Of a DNA stretch of 64,000 nucleotides, positions 36,856 through 50,300 are shown one piece after another. The stretch is from Pterobdella sp. o SKG-2022 (lineage: Eukaryota > Annelida > Clitellata > Hirudinida > Piscicolidae), in the NCBI GenBank assembly GCA_964035795.1, contig OZ038320.1:8640671-8704670 (forward strand), given 5' to 3'. Position 1 is the stretch's first letter; every line of letters begins with the position of its first letter. The notes below the pieces were generated by a model. It saw nothing but the letters and a program-made list of their open reading frames with translations. It did no database searches and was not told the DNA's origin. The position numbers were made by a program, and so were the translations under genes.

Positions 36856-37182
36856 ATGAGCCTAAATAGCGAAAATATTGAGAATAGTAAACCTAGCAGC
36901 TTTGACTCTTTGGAAATTGTAAACTGGCTTCAAAACTCTATTAATAAGTTTAATGGAAAACATTTCTTAAAATTCAAACGCAAGACACGGTGTGGTGTTT
37001 ACAGTTCTACAATCCTATATATTGAACTGCCCTACATAACTTTCCTGCATTCAGTATGTTAATCATTGTGTATAACAGTATTAGTTACCAAACATTATTA
37101 GGCAATATATGGAAAAACTGATTTTATTTCTAATTGTTTTGGTTTTTTGCAGACTTGCTTGAAAATATTCATTCAAAGATAA
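36856..37182 (+). CDS. Possible small two-exon gene, unknown
   Basis: Exon 36856-37053 (66 codons from MSLNSENIENSKPSS) ends TCA|GTATGT. A TTTTTTGCAG acceptor leads to 37153-37182 (TCLKIFIQR, stop), phases agreeing, 75 aa in all. No family recognised. Its start is 75 bp from the first visible ACADL exon and divergent from it, so a bidirectional promoter or an overlap with the unseen ACADL first exon is possible. It may be spurious. Confidence 0.35.
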
Positions 37183-37425
37183 ATACCTCGATTATTAATA
37201 AAATAATAAAAAACGCCTACTAACGGAGTTTTATTGAAAAATTAGTTTAAATATATATTTTTAATACAAAGAAAATATGGAAATGCATCATAAAAACTCC
37301 TCTTTTTAACGTGAATAATATTAGTTAATAAAAAAAAAACTCGCGCTATTTTTTAAGAAGATTAATAAAAGTTTTCAATTTTGATAAGTTAATAAATAAA
37401 TAATTTTTATACATATTTTAAAAAT
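37183..37425. other. Spacer, nothing recognised
   Basis: AT-rich sequence between the small gene and a GC-rich repeated segment. Confidence 0.4.
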
Positions 37426-37427
37426 TG

Positions 37428-37610
37428 GTTGCGCCAGAAAGTCTCCCTGGAAATTGCACGCGCCCCTCAACCGGCAGCTTTTTTGAGGCGACTGGGGACC
37501 CTTTGGAGGCAGTCTGGTTGCGCCAGAAGATCTCCCTGGCAATTGTCCGCGGCAATACTACCAGCATTCTTTCCTGCTTCTGCTCTTCTTCCTCTTTCTC
37601 TCAAGTGTAG
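37428..37610 (+). repeat. GC-rich segment with a ~35-bp direct repeat
   Basis: GGTTGCGCCAGAAAGTCTCC..TGGAAATTGCACGCG at 37428-37462 recurs as GGTTGCGCCAGAAGATCTCC..TGGCAATTGTCCGCG at 37517-37551. The segment is far richer in G+C than its surroundings. The downstream GGACAAATAAAAG (about 37670) resembles a poly(A) signal. It could be part of a solo LTR or an inserted element; not identified. Confidence 0.55.
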
Positions 37611-37847
37611 TTTTATTTTGAAGTTTATTTCGTTATTTTTTTTTGTTTTCAGTTAATGTGTGAATTCTTAGGACAAATAAAAGATAAAAGTGAAAGTTTC
37701 CGAAAAAAAATTAACCTTCAAATAAAGTTTCTAATTGAAAAATTTAGGTAAAAATTTTTAAGATAATCTAAAATCTAATTTCAAGCTTTTTGTCTTCTTA
37801 GTTTGTCATATAGTTGTGTTTCGTTCTAACTTTCTTTTTTATTTTAG

Positions 37848-37852
<5 letters not shown>

Positions 37853-37883
<31 letters not shown>
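37853..37883. repeat. (TA)n microsatellite
   Basis: Uninterrupted TA dinucleotides in the spacer downstream of the GC-rich segment. Confidence 0.9.
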
Positions 37884-37886
<3 letters not shown>

Positions 37887-39276
37887 TTTATTTATTAAAC
37901 TTTTTTTTTACATTATTTTCGTTAGTTAATTTCGTTCCTGATTTAATTTGTAGTTAATTTCCTATTCTCATATAAATTCATGTTCTCTCTTTTTTTAGAT
38001 TAAATTTTGTCACTATTTTAGAAAATGAATACATGTGTTACCTTTAAAAAAAAATTTCAAGCTTTAAAAATGACTAACAAAGCTTATTGATGCTTAAATC
38101 ACTTTTTTTCATCAACCATTTTATTTACACCTATTCAAATAGTAGTTTATGGTCGGTTTAATCTATTTCATAAAAAGTCAAGAATACCCTAAAAAGTACA
38201 AAAAAAAACTCAAAAATTTTTTGAAAAACTTATCTTAATGTATAATGAAAGATTATTAAATTTAGAATTGCAAACTTCATCATTTAGAACATTATTTTAT
38301 TCAAATAAAATATTTATAATATCGCATAGTTTCTAAAATAATGAATTTACTTTTGACTAAATATTCTCAACCTAAAAAAACTAGAGGTTTCAAATGGGTA
38401 GACAATCTGTTAAAACTATGACTAGATCTAATATTTTATCATTTAGAAATATTACACTTGAATAAATTACTGATTTATATATTCGATATGCAATCCTATC
38501 ATTTTCAACAAGTATATTTAATTTATATACTATATAATTCTACAACCTTCAAAAGTGAAATTTATATTTACCGTTTTTGGTTACTAATATTTCATCATCA
38601 TTTTTTGGTGATATTATTTTATTCAATTCACTGTTTTGTTCTAAAATTTTTTTGTTGTACAAGAGAACTTTGTTCTTGTATTCTTATCAGTACACAAATT
38701 CGATTAGTTTGTTAAAAAAAGCAATATGAACATCACGTCTACATAGCTCTATGAAAAGAATGCTGTTTTTTGGAGTCAAATTTTTTTAAATTTTAGGTTG
38801 AAAATTTTTTACTGAACTTTTGACCGAATATTAAAGCTCAAAATTCCAATTGAAGGACTATGCCGGCCATAACTTGCATTAGGTTTAAAATCTTCTCCAA
38901 CTATAAAGCCAGCTTTCTAATGCTAGCATTTTATTAATGTCTTTTCGTATAACTAGTATAAGATGATAATTTTCAAAAAAAACTTCGAAAAAAATATCTG
39001 ATAAAATTGAGCTTGTCAAAAATCTCATTTTATTATCGATAAATAACTTGGTTATGAATGTAGTTTCGAAATGGTTGCAAGCTTTTAATCATCCTTTCCA
39101 TTCATAAAACAAAACAATAGAAAAAAAAAGTCAACTAAAAAAATTTTAGCTTTATACGTTTGGATAAATTATCACCAATTCTATTTTCCACAAGCTATCT
39201 TTTGATATTAATCAAAATTTTACCAAATAAAAATTTGAAACTGTATAGTTCATAATAATTTTAATAAATAGCCTTG
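37884..39276. other. Spacer, nothing recognised
   Basis: AT-rich sequence downstream of the CGRRF1-like stop codon. No exon, RNA gene or repeat could be supported. Confidence 0.5.
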
Positions 39277-42200
39277 TTATTCATCAAAGACAAAAGTGTT
39301 GATGATGAAGCTCCTACAAATAGGGCAGTTGCTCAGCCGGTCACAGCATTTTTCACATACACAGGCATGCCTACACGGCAGTATCACTCTTTCCACATAC
39401 TTCTCCATACAAACCACGCATCTAGCTTTACTTGGCGTATGGTTAACAATGTGTGAGTTGTTCAATGCTTGATCACTGGTAAAAGATGAACAGCCAAATG
39501 AATCCTGAGAACTTTGTGACTCTTTTGGGATGTTGTATCTGTTTCTGACTTCGTTGTAAATTTCACTTGCTTCTGATGATACATTATTGGCAGACGACGT
39601 AGCAGTATTTATCAGTAAAGTGCCCCCTTCATCACTAGTTGAAACAAACAGAGGCTGCATTGAGTAAAAATATAAAAAGTTCAATAGTAAATTATGCATA
39701 AAAGATAATAAAAGAATTTTACTAATAAAAATGTATTTATATATAGCTATAAAACACTATTAATCTGGAACTTTGACTACTTTTACGTTAATATATGAAA
39801 TTTGTAAAATTATATATAATTAATATACTAGGCATGACTATTGGCATTTGAAGAAAAAAATTACTGTTTAGGAATTATTATAAAATTTTAACTATCAAAA
39901 ATTTCAGTTTTAAAATAAATTTGTATTTATATAATTTTTGAAGAAATAAACAAAAAACTATTGAAGATAAAAAAATGCATACAATATCTCTAAAAAAAAC
40001 TACTGTTGGCAGAAACATTCACAACGTCAAAAATAATGAGATATTTTTATTTATGAGATTTTATATATATAATTATCACTTAGTTTTGTCTGAGAATGTA
40101 AAAAATATTATTCAATTAAAATTACTTTTTAAATTTTGAAAGAAATATTGGAAAATTTCACATAATCTTGTTTAAAAACGTTGTCTCACTTTGATATTAT
40201 GAAGTTGACCAGTATGTGTTTTGACAAACTGATCGAAAATATGTGATGAAGTAGGACAGAAAGCATCTTGCAAATGTACAAAGCTTATAAGAGATCCCTT
40301 GTAGAAAATTAATAAAGTAAATGTGAAAGCTAAAATATTATGAATCAAATTTAAAATAAAACATTGAAACATACAATTGAATTTGGGTTTTGAGAAGAGT
40401 CTTCAGAAACAGATTTTTCTGCATCATCCATCACAACTACTAATGGATATCGACTTCTTGGCACAACACCCAGTTCCATGGGTGGAATGGTGAGATTTAA
40501 AGAGGTGGTTGATGGTGAAGAACTGATCATCAATAAAAAAAAAAACGTGAAAGTATTTTATTATTATATAAAACTAAAATTTAAAAAAATTTATTATTAT
40601 AAACTTTTAGAAATATGATGAGGGGCTTACATCTTCATTATTTCATATTTCAATGAAATGGCTTCATAAATGAATGTGTTTAAAAAATTCTTCCAATTTT
40701 GATTGATGTGTGGATAGATTTGATCAATAAGACACCCCCACAAAATATGCACTCTACACCCACAATGAGTGGTCATTTCAAAAGATAGCTGCTCTGAAAA
40801 AATTTCAATTTTATTTTTTTGATAAATATTGAGAAATTACAAAATTAATCACAACATCCAAAATTGAATTTAAAATATAGAACTAATGAAACTATTATTG
40901 TTCAAAAAATGCATGGTTGGAAATTATTAATTTAAAAAAGTGACCAGTTGAGGAACTTTTCAGTGACAGGAAAAATGGGTTGAATGTTTTAGAAACAGGG
41001 TATACAGGATTTGGAAGCAAAGAAGGATGAGTTGAAAAAATATCAGAAATGGACGACAAGAATGGAAACAAGCCAATCATGTCAAACCTACAAAATATTT
41101 ATAGTCCAGTTGTTATTCAAAATAGTTATGATTATAAAAAAATTGAATTCACCTTGTGAAAATAAATTTTATTATAAAATACACAAGAAGTAAAAGAATT
41201 GGGAAAATTAAAGGAAGAAAAAAATCTTGAACTTCAAGTTTTGGATGAGTTAGTTCTTCCATAAATTATAACTACTAATAAGCTTATAAACAATATTTTG
41301 ATTAGTTAATATATCATCTAAATCACTATCACAACAAAAACAGAATACTTTTACAAATGTAAACAAATGTTTTATCGAGTTTACTTTTAAATTTCATTAA
41401 CTTTTTTATATACAAGCCCTTAACTTAATCGGGATTTGAACTCTGATTATAATTGTACAAATGTGAAAAAAATCTGTTAGAAATTCAATAATTTCATTTT
41501 ATACTTCATAGTTTTATATTTAATAGTATTGGTTTTTTAAAATATACTAATTAAGTACGACTTATTTTGAGTAATATTATTATAAATAATGAATGAATTT
41601 GAATTTGTTGAAAATTTTAGTTGAATAAAAAAAATACATAAATATTGCTTTTTTTGTGAAGTTATTTTCAAAAAAAATTAACAAAAAATTGAAGCATGAT
41701 GTCTCTAAAGAACAGTATTGGTAAAGTTTTTCAACAAATGAAACTATAACTTTTTTACAAAAAATTAAACTTCTAACAAATAATTTTAGAAAATACACAG
41801 CCTTATTTGAAAGTAACAAAAATTTTTATAACCAACCCTCATGAAGGCAGACTGGTTTGTTAAAGAGTCTTCTAGTTGAAGACATGAATGGCGTGCAAAA
41901 TTGTTTCATGATGAAGTAGAATAGTAAGACACAATAATATGGAAAACAAACACTGAGTATTAAAAAGAAATTTCCACGAAGCTTTTCATAAGACAAACAG
42001 GAAAAAGGGGATAGAAAAAAGACTAGACAGAGTAAAAAGGTTCCAGTTAACAACGGCCTTAAAAAAATGAAACTCAAGACCGGATTTCCAAGGCATTTTT
42101 ATAATTTAGTTATTTCGAACAAGCGCACTTTTTTCGTAAAATATGGACAACTCTATCTTTTTATTGATTTTTTTATTTGAAAAATCACTCTTCACCAAAA

Positions 42201-44140
42201 TATTTGCTGCGAACAAAGTATGTTACTAATCAAATGTATAGTTTGAGTTTTCAAAGTTCAACCAAAGTACTGTTATGTTGCTTTTTGCCAAACTTTAACA
42301 GAAGTTGAACTTACTATCAGCTTAATAAGGGTATTCTGACTCAAAACATGAACATAATTTCAACTAATACAACTTGAGCATTTGACTAAATAGATACTTC
42401 TGAAAGTGTTTTTAAACTTTATTATTTTTATACACTTTCTATGCCTTAACTTCAGCTAAAACTCATTTTTAAGCTTCAAAATGAGAAAATTTTTAATGCA
42501 TTTATTTTCAAAAGAACTTGAGTTGATAAGCTTATTATAAACCATTATTGTGAAATAATTTAAAAAAGATACGTAAAATGTTTTTATAAATGATTTAGTT
42601 ATTTTTATTATAACACTAAAAGAGTAAGTTCAAAAAACTAAATACTCAGTGTTTCAAAAGAGGCGTGTTTAAGTGGGCAAACTTCATTCTTTGAGAGCAA
42701 AAACAAAATACTGCAAAATATGATTTAAAAGTATTTGAAACCATAGTATGAAATTATCAAAAAATTTAAGTTTAAACTGAGTTGAAAATATGCAACAATA
42801 TAAGGCAGTGTAAAGCCAGTAATAAACAATATATCTAACCTTGTCTTCAAATCTGAATTGAGTCACATGTTCGTCAAACTTTCCAGTGGAAAAAAATTGT
42901 TTCAAATCTGAATAAAAAAATGCAATTTAGTATTAGTTAGAAATAACCTTTAGATAATTTGGAGCATTGTAAATGTTTTATGTCAGGTTTCGACTTGTCT
43001 CGTTCGGTTGTTTTGAAAAATCGGATTTAAGTCTTTTTATTGCCCAGAATAAGAAAAGTTTTCATAGATTTGATCATCTGAATTACATTCATTATTCTCT
43101 TTTCTGACTGAGGAAACATCGAAGATGGCATGCTGGAATGCTCCCACTCTACGTGATGACGGTGTGCATGCATGAAAGCTCAGTACAAATACGGAATAAG
43201 CATTTCTTGTCTTTTTGAGATTCACCTCGCTAGCGTTAAACAGATAAAAATAAAAGTTTTTCACACGATGCTAATTTTCTCATACACTATAGCGGTTTCA
43301 CAGAATAGTCAATCACATGCTGGTATTGTATTTAGCAAAAATGCACATGCTTCTTTACTAACATGGCAGCCAATCTCACATTGCTTTGAATTAGTACGAA
43401 TGTGAGGTAAAGTAACAAACGTTAGCGTTGTTTCCGTCTATGCATCTATACGCATTGGGTAAGGTAAAATTCTACACAGACCCTCAAATGGCTATAGACA
43501 GTGTATCAAAAAAGTCCTGTTGACTTTCATCAAAGACTGGGAAAAATAAAAAGCTCTTTGCTGATAGCACGTGGAATAGTCATGTTTTTTTTTCTTGGAT
43601 CACACTGTGACAATGAGGAACGGCTTGTGTTTCACGCCAATACATAACGTCTCGTCGTTACAAACACTACGTTCATAGAAAAATCTATGGCTTCAATTCT
43701 TTACGTGGTGTTTAAATGATGGAAAGACAATCAAATAGATTATAATTTATATAAAACCCGCTGGCCCATCCCAGTATTTGAATCGCCTGCATATAGGTAA
43801 GCGAACGGTGAGTGAGCATGATTCCAACCAAATTCTCGTTCGAACGACTATCCGACTGCAACTAAAAATAATACAGTAAAAAAACACAAGAAAATTGATT
43901 CATCCTAGTTTGATACAATGATGGGAATAAGGTGCAAAAAATCAAAATGAGTTTTCAACAGTTATACTTATAAAACAAACGACGACTAGAAGAAAATTGA
44001 AATACACTCAAAACTGCAATAATAATAGCAGCCACTGTGACTTGATTTCTCGTAACCCCCTGGACATTGCTAAAAAAGCAGAAGTTGCTTAACTGGAGAA
44101 TTTTCGACGCTGTACTTCCGGTTCTATTCAAAAATCTCAT
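39277..44140 (-). CDS. CGRRF1: CGRRF1-like membrane RING-finger E3 ubiquitin ligase (5' end tentative)
   Basis: Firm exons: 41087-40945, 40793-40631, 40522-40375, 40297-40190 and 39654-39277 (stop), phases agreeing. The C-terminal C3HC4 RING reads CVVCMEKYVERVILPCRHAC, then CEKCCDRLSNCPICRSF. Upstream blocks follow CGRRF1 in order: FNPFFLSLKSSST, CRVHILWGC, GVVPRSRYPLVVVMDD and HTGQLHNIKPLFVS. Likely 5' exons: 42907-42840 (phase 1 in, LKQFFSTGKFDEHVTQFRFE) and 44140-about 44009, starting MRFLNRTGSTASKI with a hydrophobic helix VTVAAIIIAVL, as the family has an N-terminal membrane anchor. The junction between 42840 and 41087 does not match in phase (0 versus 2), so an exon is missing. The family is ER-associated. 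Confidence 0.83.
43037..43132 (-). CDS. Unassigned terminal exon
   Basis: TTCCAG acceptor, then HAIFDVSSVRKENNECNSDD and QIYENFSYSGQ, stop; 31 codons. It can join in phase 0 to 43855-43829 (SDSRSNENL), which in turn fits AGT|GTATTT at 44006. Together they would give a short cytoplasmic tail with a YENF motif behind the hydrophobic helix at about 44010-44060. This competes with the CGRRF1-like 5' end. Confidence 0.4.
   Translation of the reverse strand, partial: HAIFDVSSVRKENNECNSDDQIYENFSYSGQ
43400..43828. other. Less AT-rich spacer, nothing recognised
   Basis: Base composition is more balanced than in the surroundings, but no exon, element or repeat partner was found. Confidence 0.35.
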
Positions 44141-44351
44141 CTTTTGCGCTTAGAGAGTTCTGAAAGAATGATGAGCTCATGAACAACCTTTTGTTCTCAC
44201 GTAAGGGTCTGCGGAAAAAAGATAAAAGCATTAAGGAATGTTTGGAAAAAGCAAGGATGAGCGATAAAACCAGCTAAGCTATGCACAATACGTTTGGTTT
44301 ATGCGGGTTGAGCAAGTACAATTAAAAAAGACCTCGTCAGAAGCGAGAAGT

Positions 44352-47300
44352 TCACACTGTTGTAGAAATAACTAGTTTGGAATTTTTTGTGAATTCTCTC
44401 AAAACAAGCAAGTGGGGCTGCGAGTATTTGATCTGTGAAATCAATAGAAGCCGGCTCAATCAGCTTAGGGTGAATGCCGAACTTTTTAGCATTCAAACTT
44501 ATGTTATTCATAAGTTTTTGGAATTGATTGAAATTTTTCCATATTAAAACTTCATCATCTTCATATATTTTTAGATTACTTAAAGTTTTAAAAAACTTCT
44601 AACTGTCAATTTGATAGTCGAAGAACTTCTTAATACTCTGAAAAATAATAAGATATCAAATAGAAAAATTAAATTGAAGTTATAAAGCAAAAGCTCGATA
44701 GTTTTAAAGTACTGAAACGTTTTCATTAAAATTAATTCCACTTTTAACTAAAATCTTTTGAGAAATGCTATTTTTCCATAAAAGTTAAATAATAATTTTT
44801 TATAGAATTTATACACATCTTTCCCTTCTGATTTAAACTAGGTAATGTGCTGGTGCCAAACCACCTCTGTTGTTAGCAGTTTGGGATAATTCTCGTCAGC
44901 TTTCTTAGTAATTCTAACGGATAAAAAACATGGTTTTCAATTGTTTCAATTTAACAGAGTTTTATCAATATATGATTTTGAAATAAGTTTCATACAAATA
45001 AGCCTCATTCATGGAGAGGATTGAAATCTAAGACTTGTAGTCTTAAAGTTTCAAACACAATCTATAACTTTTGTTTACTAACTTGAATTTTGAAACATCA
45101 AATGCTAATTTTTCATTTCTATAAAGAACTTTTATTTCGTTTTGGACATCCTGGAATTATTCAAAAGTACTTTTATTAGAAGAAAAATGTAGAAGAAAAT
45201 CAGCTACTTAGAAGTGTCATACCTAATATCAGAGTTTCGTTAAATTTAAATCAAATGTAGGATGTATTGTAACCCACAATAATTCAGAAAACTAAGCCAA
45301 AGTTTTCAAAAAGTACAAAATTATAGTTTTTGAATTATAATTTCGAAATATCTGAAAAAATTGTAAGAAATCTTTGTTTTCTATAAAATTGTGCCAAACT
45401 TCTTCAGAGTGATGGTGAAATGATTGAAAAAGTGCTGAAATTATTATGGTACGTTCAAATGTTGAGAAAAACATTTTACAAAAGCATATAAAAAGAATTG
45501 ACCCACATAAACAGCATTGAGACCATTGTACTTAATTTTGAACCTTATGTCGTGCTTGACCCCACCTTTAAACACATAGAAATTTAAAAAAAATTATATA
45601 ATTTTTTTTAATTTAAAAAACTTAGTACCATTTTTTAAGCAATTGTTAGTTTTGAGGGACAAACAAAAATTTGATCAATTACTTTTAGTTATAAGGGCCG
45701 ATTAAAATACACAATAGTTTGTCCAGCAATCATAAAAAATATATTTTGGTCTTAAAATGCTAACCAGGGTGGAATGAGTGTCTGAACTTGTCAAGTTTAT
45801 AGGTCAAAGATATGTCTTCGATAGGGTCTTCTAGTTTCTTAAGGGTTGTGAATTAATGAAGCTTTTTCAATATTTTTAATAACCCGTTCTATTGAAAATA
45901 ACAATTTATGAACGAATACATCATTCAAGCTGATATTAATTGAATATAATTTCATAATTTTTTAACTGAAATAGTATTAATTTCTAAACATTAAAATCGT
46001 GGTATCAACAAAGTTATGTCAAAAACCAACCAAAGCATGTTCTTCACCAACAGCCTTATTGAAGTCTAAAAGAATTTCTAGCTGCAAAAAAAATTAAAAA
46101 TAAACTTTATTTCAGTTTTTTATTTCCCAAAAATCACAATTTTTTGGTAAATAAAATTAAACAATTTTATTGTTTAAAACTAGAATTTCCGTATATAAAA
46201 TTCAAGCTTGTGTATAGGAATGAATTCAAATATTATCTGACCACTTGTTTGGTAACTTTGAACTCAGTGACACCCGCTTTGATAATAACATCAAAGAAAG
46301 TATTGAAAAAATCCTCTTTAATGTATAATCTCAAAATTCCTCCAGCTATTTTGGCGCTTTCTTCAGCATCACTATCTTGAGAATGTTGTTCTTTGTTATT
46401 AATTGTGACAAGACCACAATTCACGTATGAGATATGTATGCTGGGTTTGAAATAAGACACAAAAATATTTTTAAAATTTTTTGTTCGGTGATATCTCAAA
46501 AAAATCCTTCTCTGAAAGTTAATAATGTTAGTCACCTTCAGCTTTAAGTGCCGTGATGTTTTTGAGTTCTTGGTCGTCATATACATTGAAAACCTGAAAT
46601 CATTATAATATAAGACTTGTAACAGAGAAGTTACTGAACGGCTGTAAATGAATGATTCTATAGTACCAAAAATTTTATGAAACACATGCTTAAAGTGTCT
46701 TCTTGTACAATAGTGAACTATAATATTTCATACAGAAGTAGAAAATGATGGAATAAAGTTCTGAGCCACGCGATGCTTATAAAAACAGGTTGACCTAAAC
46801 AATATATTTTGAAAAATAGTACCTCTTCATAGGTTTGACTTCCAAGTTCATATTCGTCTTTTTGAAGAAATATCTTTGCTACTTCCAAAGCATAGTCCAC
46901 GCTATAGAAGCTTTCTCCAGATTCGTATAGATTAAATTCATCATACACCCATTTGCCCTGCAGTTTAATGAACATTTTTTAGTTTGAGAAATTTTATTTT
47001 TATGTGAACTTCATTATATTTGATTTTGATGTTTAAAAATGATTGAACGATAGTTATAATTTTATACTGAGGTTACTCACAACAAAAGAAACTTCGACAC
47101 TGTCTTCTTTAAAGAGTGGATGATCGGTCAATCGGTAGTCAAACACAATCTTGAAAACACTCGATTTGATCGTATCTGTAAATGATTAGAACTAAAGATT
47201 TATGATAAAGTGAGTTTATTAAAAATTCTTTCGTTTATTTGTTTTTTTGATCAAAAATCTTTTTGATTTTCTGAAAGCAGAGTTTTTTTAATAATTGATA

Positions 47301-50300
47301 CATTTATGAAAAGTTAAAAATATAATTAGAATTTGAAACAGATAAAAATTTATTGTACAAAAGGTTATATCAAATGAATAGAAAATATGCCGACGAATTA
47401 CTTGGGCCACAACATCAAAACATGAAGCTAGAAAATAAAAAATCTTATATGCCAAGCCAACTACTAGAATAAACTTTAGAAACATTTATAAAAAAGTCTG
47501 AAATATCTAATATTTCAAAAAAAATTATACAACCGAACTAGAAAATTTGAAAAAATGCTAAGTAGCTTTGTTCCTATAAATACTGACAAGAAAATAGAAA
47601 AATATTAGCATTTAATAGAATAAAATGGAGTGATCAAAAGGAAAAACATAACTAGAATATTCAAAGGCTCATATAAAAAGTGTCTTCCTATACAATAGTA
47701 AACTAGATTATACAATACAGTGATATAAAAAGGTGGAATAAGTCCTTAATCACGCGACGCTTCTAAAAACAGGATAACCCAAACAAAATAGTTCGAAAAG
47801 ACAAGTCAAGTTTTTAATGGAACCAAGAACAAGGCAGAAGACCAAATATGATTTTTTCATAACTAAAAAATATAAAATAAAATAAACAATTATTGCTTTG
47901 ACAATTTAACTCACAAAAAAACTTTTAAAAGAAACTTACGGTTGAAATACTGTGGGTAATATTCATAAGATTCGAGGATTTCTTTGATCATGAGATCACA
48001 TATCTTATAGGCGATAAAATAAAGTTTATTCATCAATTAAAAAATTCAATGATTCAAAAATTTAAAATATTTTTAAAATAATTCAATTTTACAAAAATAA
48101 TTTTAATCTAAAAGTTTTCATAGAAACACAATGTTCTCATCACCTTCTCTTGGAAGCGAAAGCTTTCTTCTTCAGTTAGCAACACAGGCCTGCGAGGTTT
48201 TACGATCTTTGCATGAAAACAGGCTTTTAAAAATTAAGGTTTCAAATTTTTTATGTTTTTCAAAAAACTTTTTTTCGATATATCAATCTAAATTATACTT
48301 TCTATAACACTCCTAGATAGGTATTCAAATGAAAAGACTTTTAGGAGTTTATTTTATTCCACAAAGCTTTTTGTAAGATGAACTTACATTATCAAGTGGA
48401 GGTACAAATATAAAAATAAACTCCTAAAAATGTATTCATTTGAATATTCACGTTTGGCTCGAAAAATTAAAATTTTAGATAGATAAAAGTGAACAATTAA
48501 TTCTGGAGCTAAAAGGATTTTGAGATATCTGACTGATAAGATGAAGTATAATAGCCTGAATCAAATAGTAAGGTCAACAAACACAAAGTTTTTATTAGAA
48601 AGAAAAACGAAGCTTACATTATCAAATGATTATCACACGATAAGGTAAGCTAGTCTAACGAAAAGCTTCGTTCTTTTTTTTAATAAATACTTTGTGTTCG
48701 TTGACTTTAATATATGACTGATAAAACTTAATCGTTTTAAAAGTTTGTTTCATCCACTTTTTCTGAAAAATCTAGCTCTTTGGTTCAGTTTATTACGTTA
48801 ACTTCAACACTACAAGTAGCTCTAAACGTTTTGCTATTTAAAATACATGTGGAATTATCAAAATAAAAAACTTGTCATCAGAGTCGATATGAACATCCCC
48901 ATCTGCTTCGACCACTATTCTAGAGAAGCTGGGTTTTCCTTCGAACGCCCCTTCAAATTAATTTTAACTTTAAATAAATGCTTTTTAAATAATTATATGT
49001 TTTATCAGCATAAATCGATAATATAAAATTTCACTAAAAGTTGTAAAAAAACTTTATGCAGAGGTTTGAGATCACTTTTTAAGTCTTTGCAATGAATAAT
49101 TCAATTGCGATGGTTTTTGCAATCCTTATACACTTTTTAATAAATTGGAAAAAAGTCCATGAAAATATATAAAATGTTCAGAAAGAATTCCAAAAAGTCA
49201 TGCTTTATGAATTCAAAAAAAATTATGTTTAAAGTGCCGTTATACCACACCTTGAAAACTTCAGACCAAAGAAAAAGAACCAGTCTTATAATTTATCAAC
49301 ATGGCTCTCCAATTCATAAAAAATAAGTACTCATTTTAAATGCCATAGAAAATGCTACAAGTAGAAAACTATTATTCTAAAATTGTCTTAAACAACGTTT
49401 GACATTCCAAACGTTTTGAGATTCAGTTTCAAAGACTTCCATATATCTATTTTTGGGCTTTCACATACTCTCTTTTTTTAATAATTTCATTTTTTTGTGG
49501 CTTCTTTAGCAAAACTTTTCTTTTTTCTATCTGTTCTGGGCATCGATGTTACACTGAATACAATGAAGCGCCCTTAGTTGAAGGCCGCTTTTGTGTTCTA
49601 ACTTGGATAAAAGAAAACTCCGATAGCAGGTATCGATAAAACGATGATATTCTGGTTATGTTGTTCTTTGATTTGGTGGATGAATAATTTTACAACGAAA
49701 AGACAAACTGCCAAAGTGTGTAAACTATAGATCTTAAATTTGATAATTTCAAGTTGGCCGCTATTTCGGACTGGCACTTTATAAAAATTTCATCAAATAA
49801 ATGGCTTAAGTGTGCCACTTGATAAAGTCAGATATTCTTACAAAAAGCTTCGTGTAATAAGTTTTTCAATAAATCATAGTGTTTGTTTCTATTGCATTGA
49901 ATAATAATTAAAGTTACAGAAAACATAAGGAAAACCAACCTATGAACACTTCAGCTATGAATGTGACGTTTGCGTAATCCACTGTTATACTTGAGGGGTT
50001 AATGCATAGTATTTTACTTATGTGGAAATAAATATTATCGTATTTCTTAATAAAGATTAATTTAAGTTATAAGATACTAAATTATTAACCGTAACACGCG
50101 CGATAATATTAACTAAACTAACCCATTACAAAAACGATTTGAATCAAACACTTTTGAAGTACAATAGCCTGAAGCTAAAAGTATTTACATTGTGTTTGTT
50201 GTCCTTACTTTTGAACACTTTTATTAACTGAATAACGAAACGAATTTTTTCGTAAGTTGTACTCACATTATCAAGTATACAAACTTTAAATTCGTATTAT

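Noticed and set aside
41826..42110. Hydrophobic minus-strand frame (about 83 codons), possible membrane protein
   Set aside because: No proper start, no splice or family support, and composition expected from T-rich DNA; it could hold a missing CGRRF1-like exon but I could not fit the phases.
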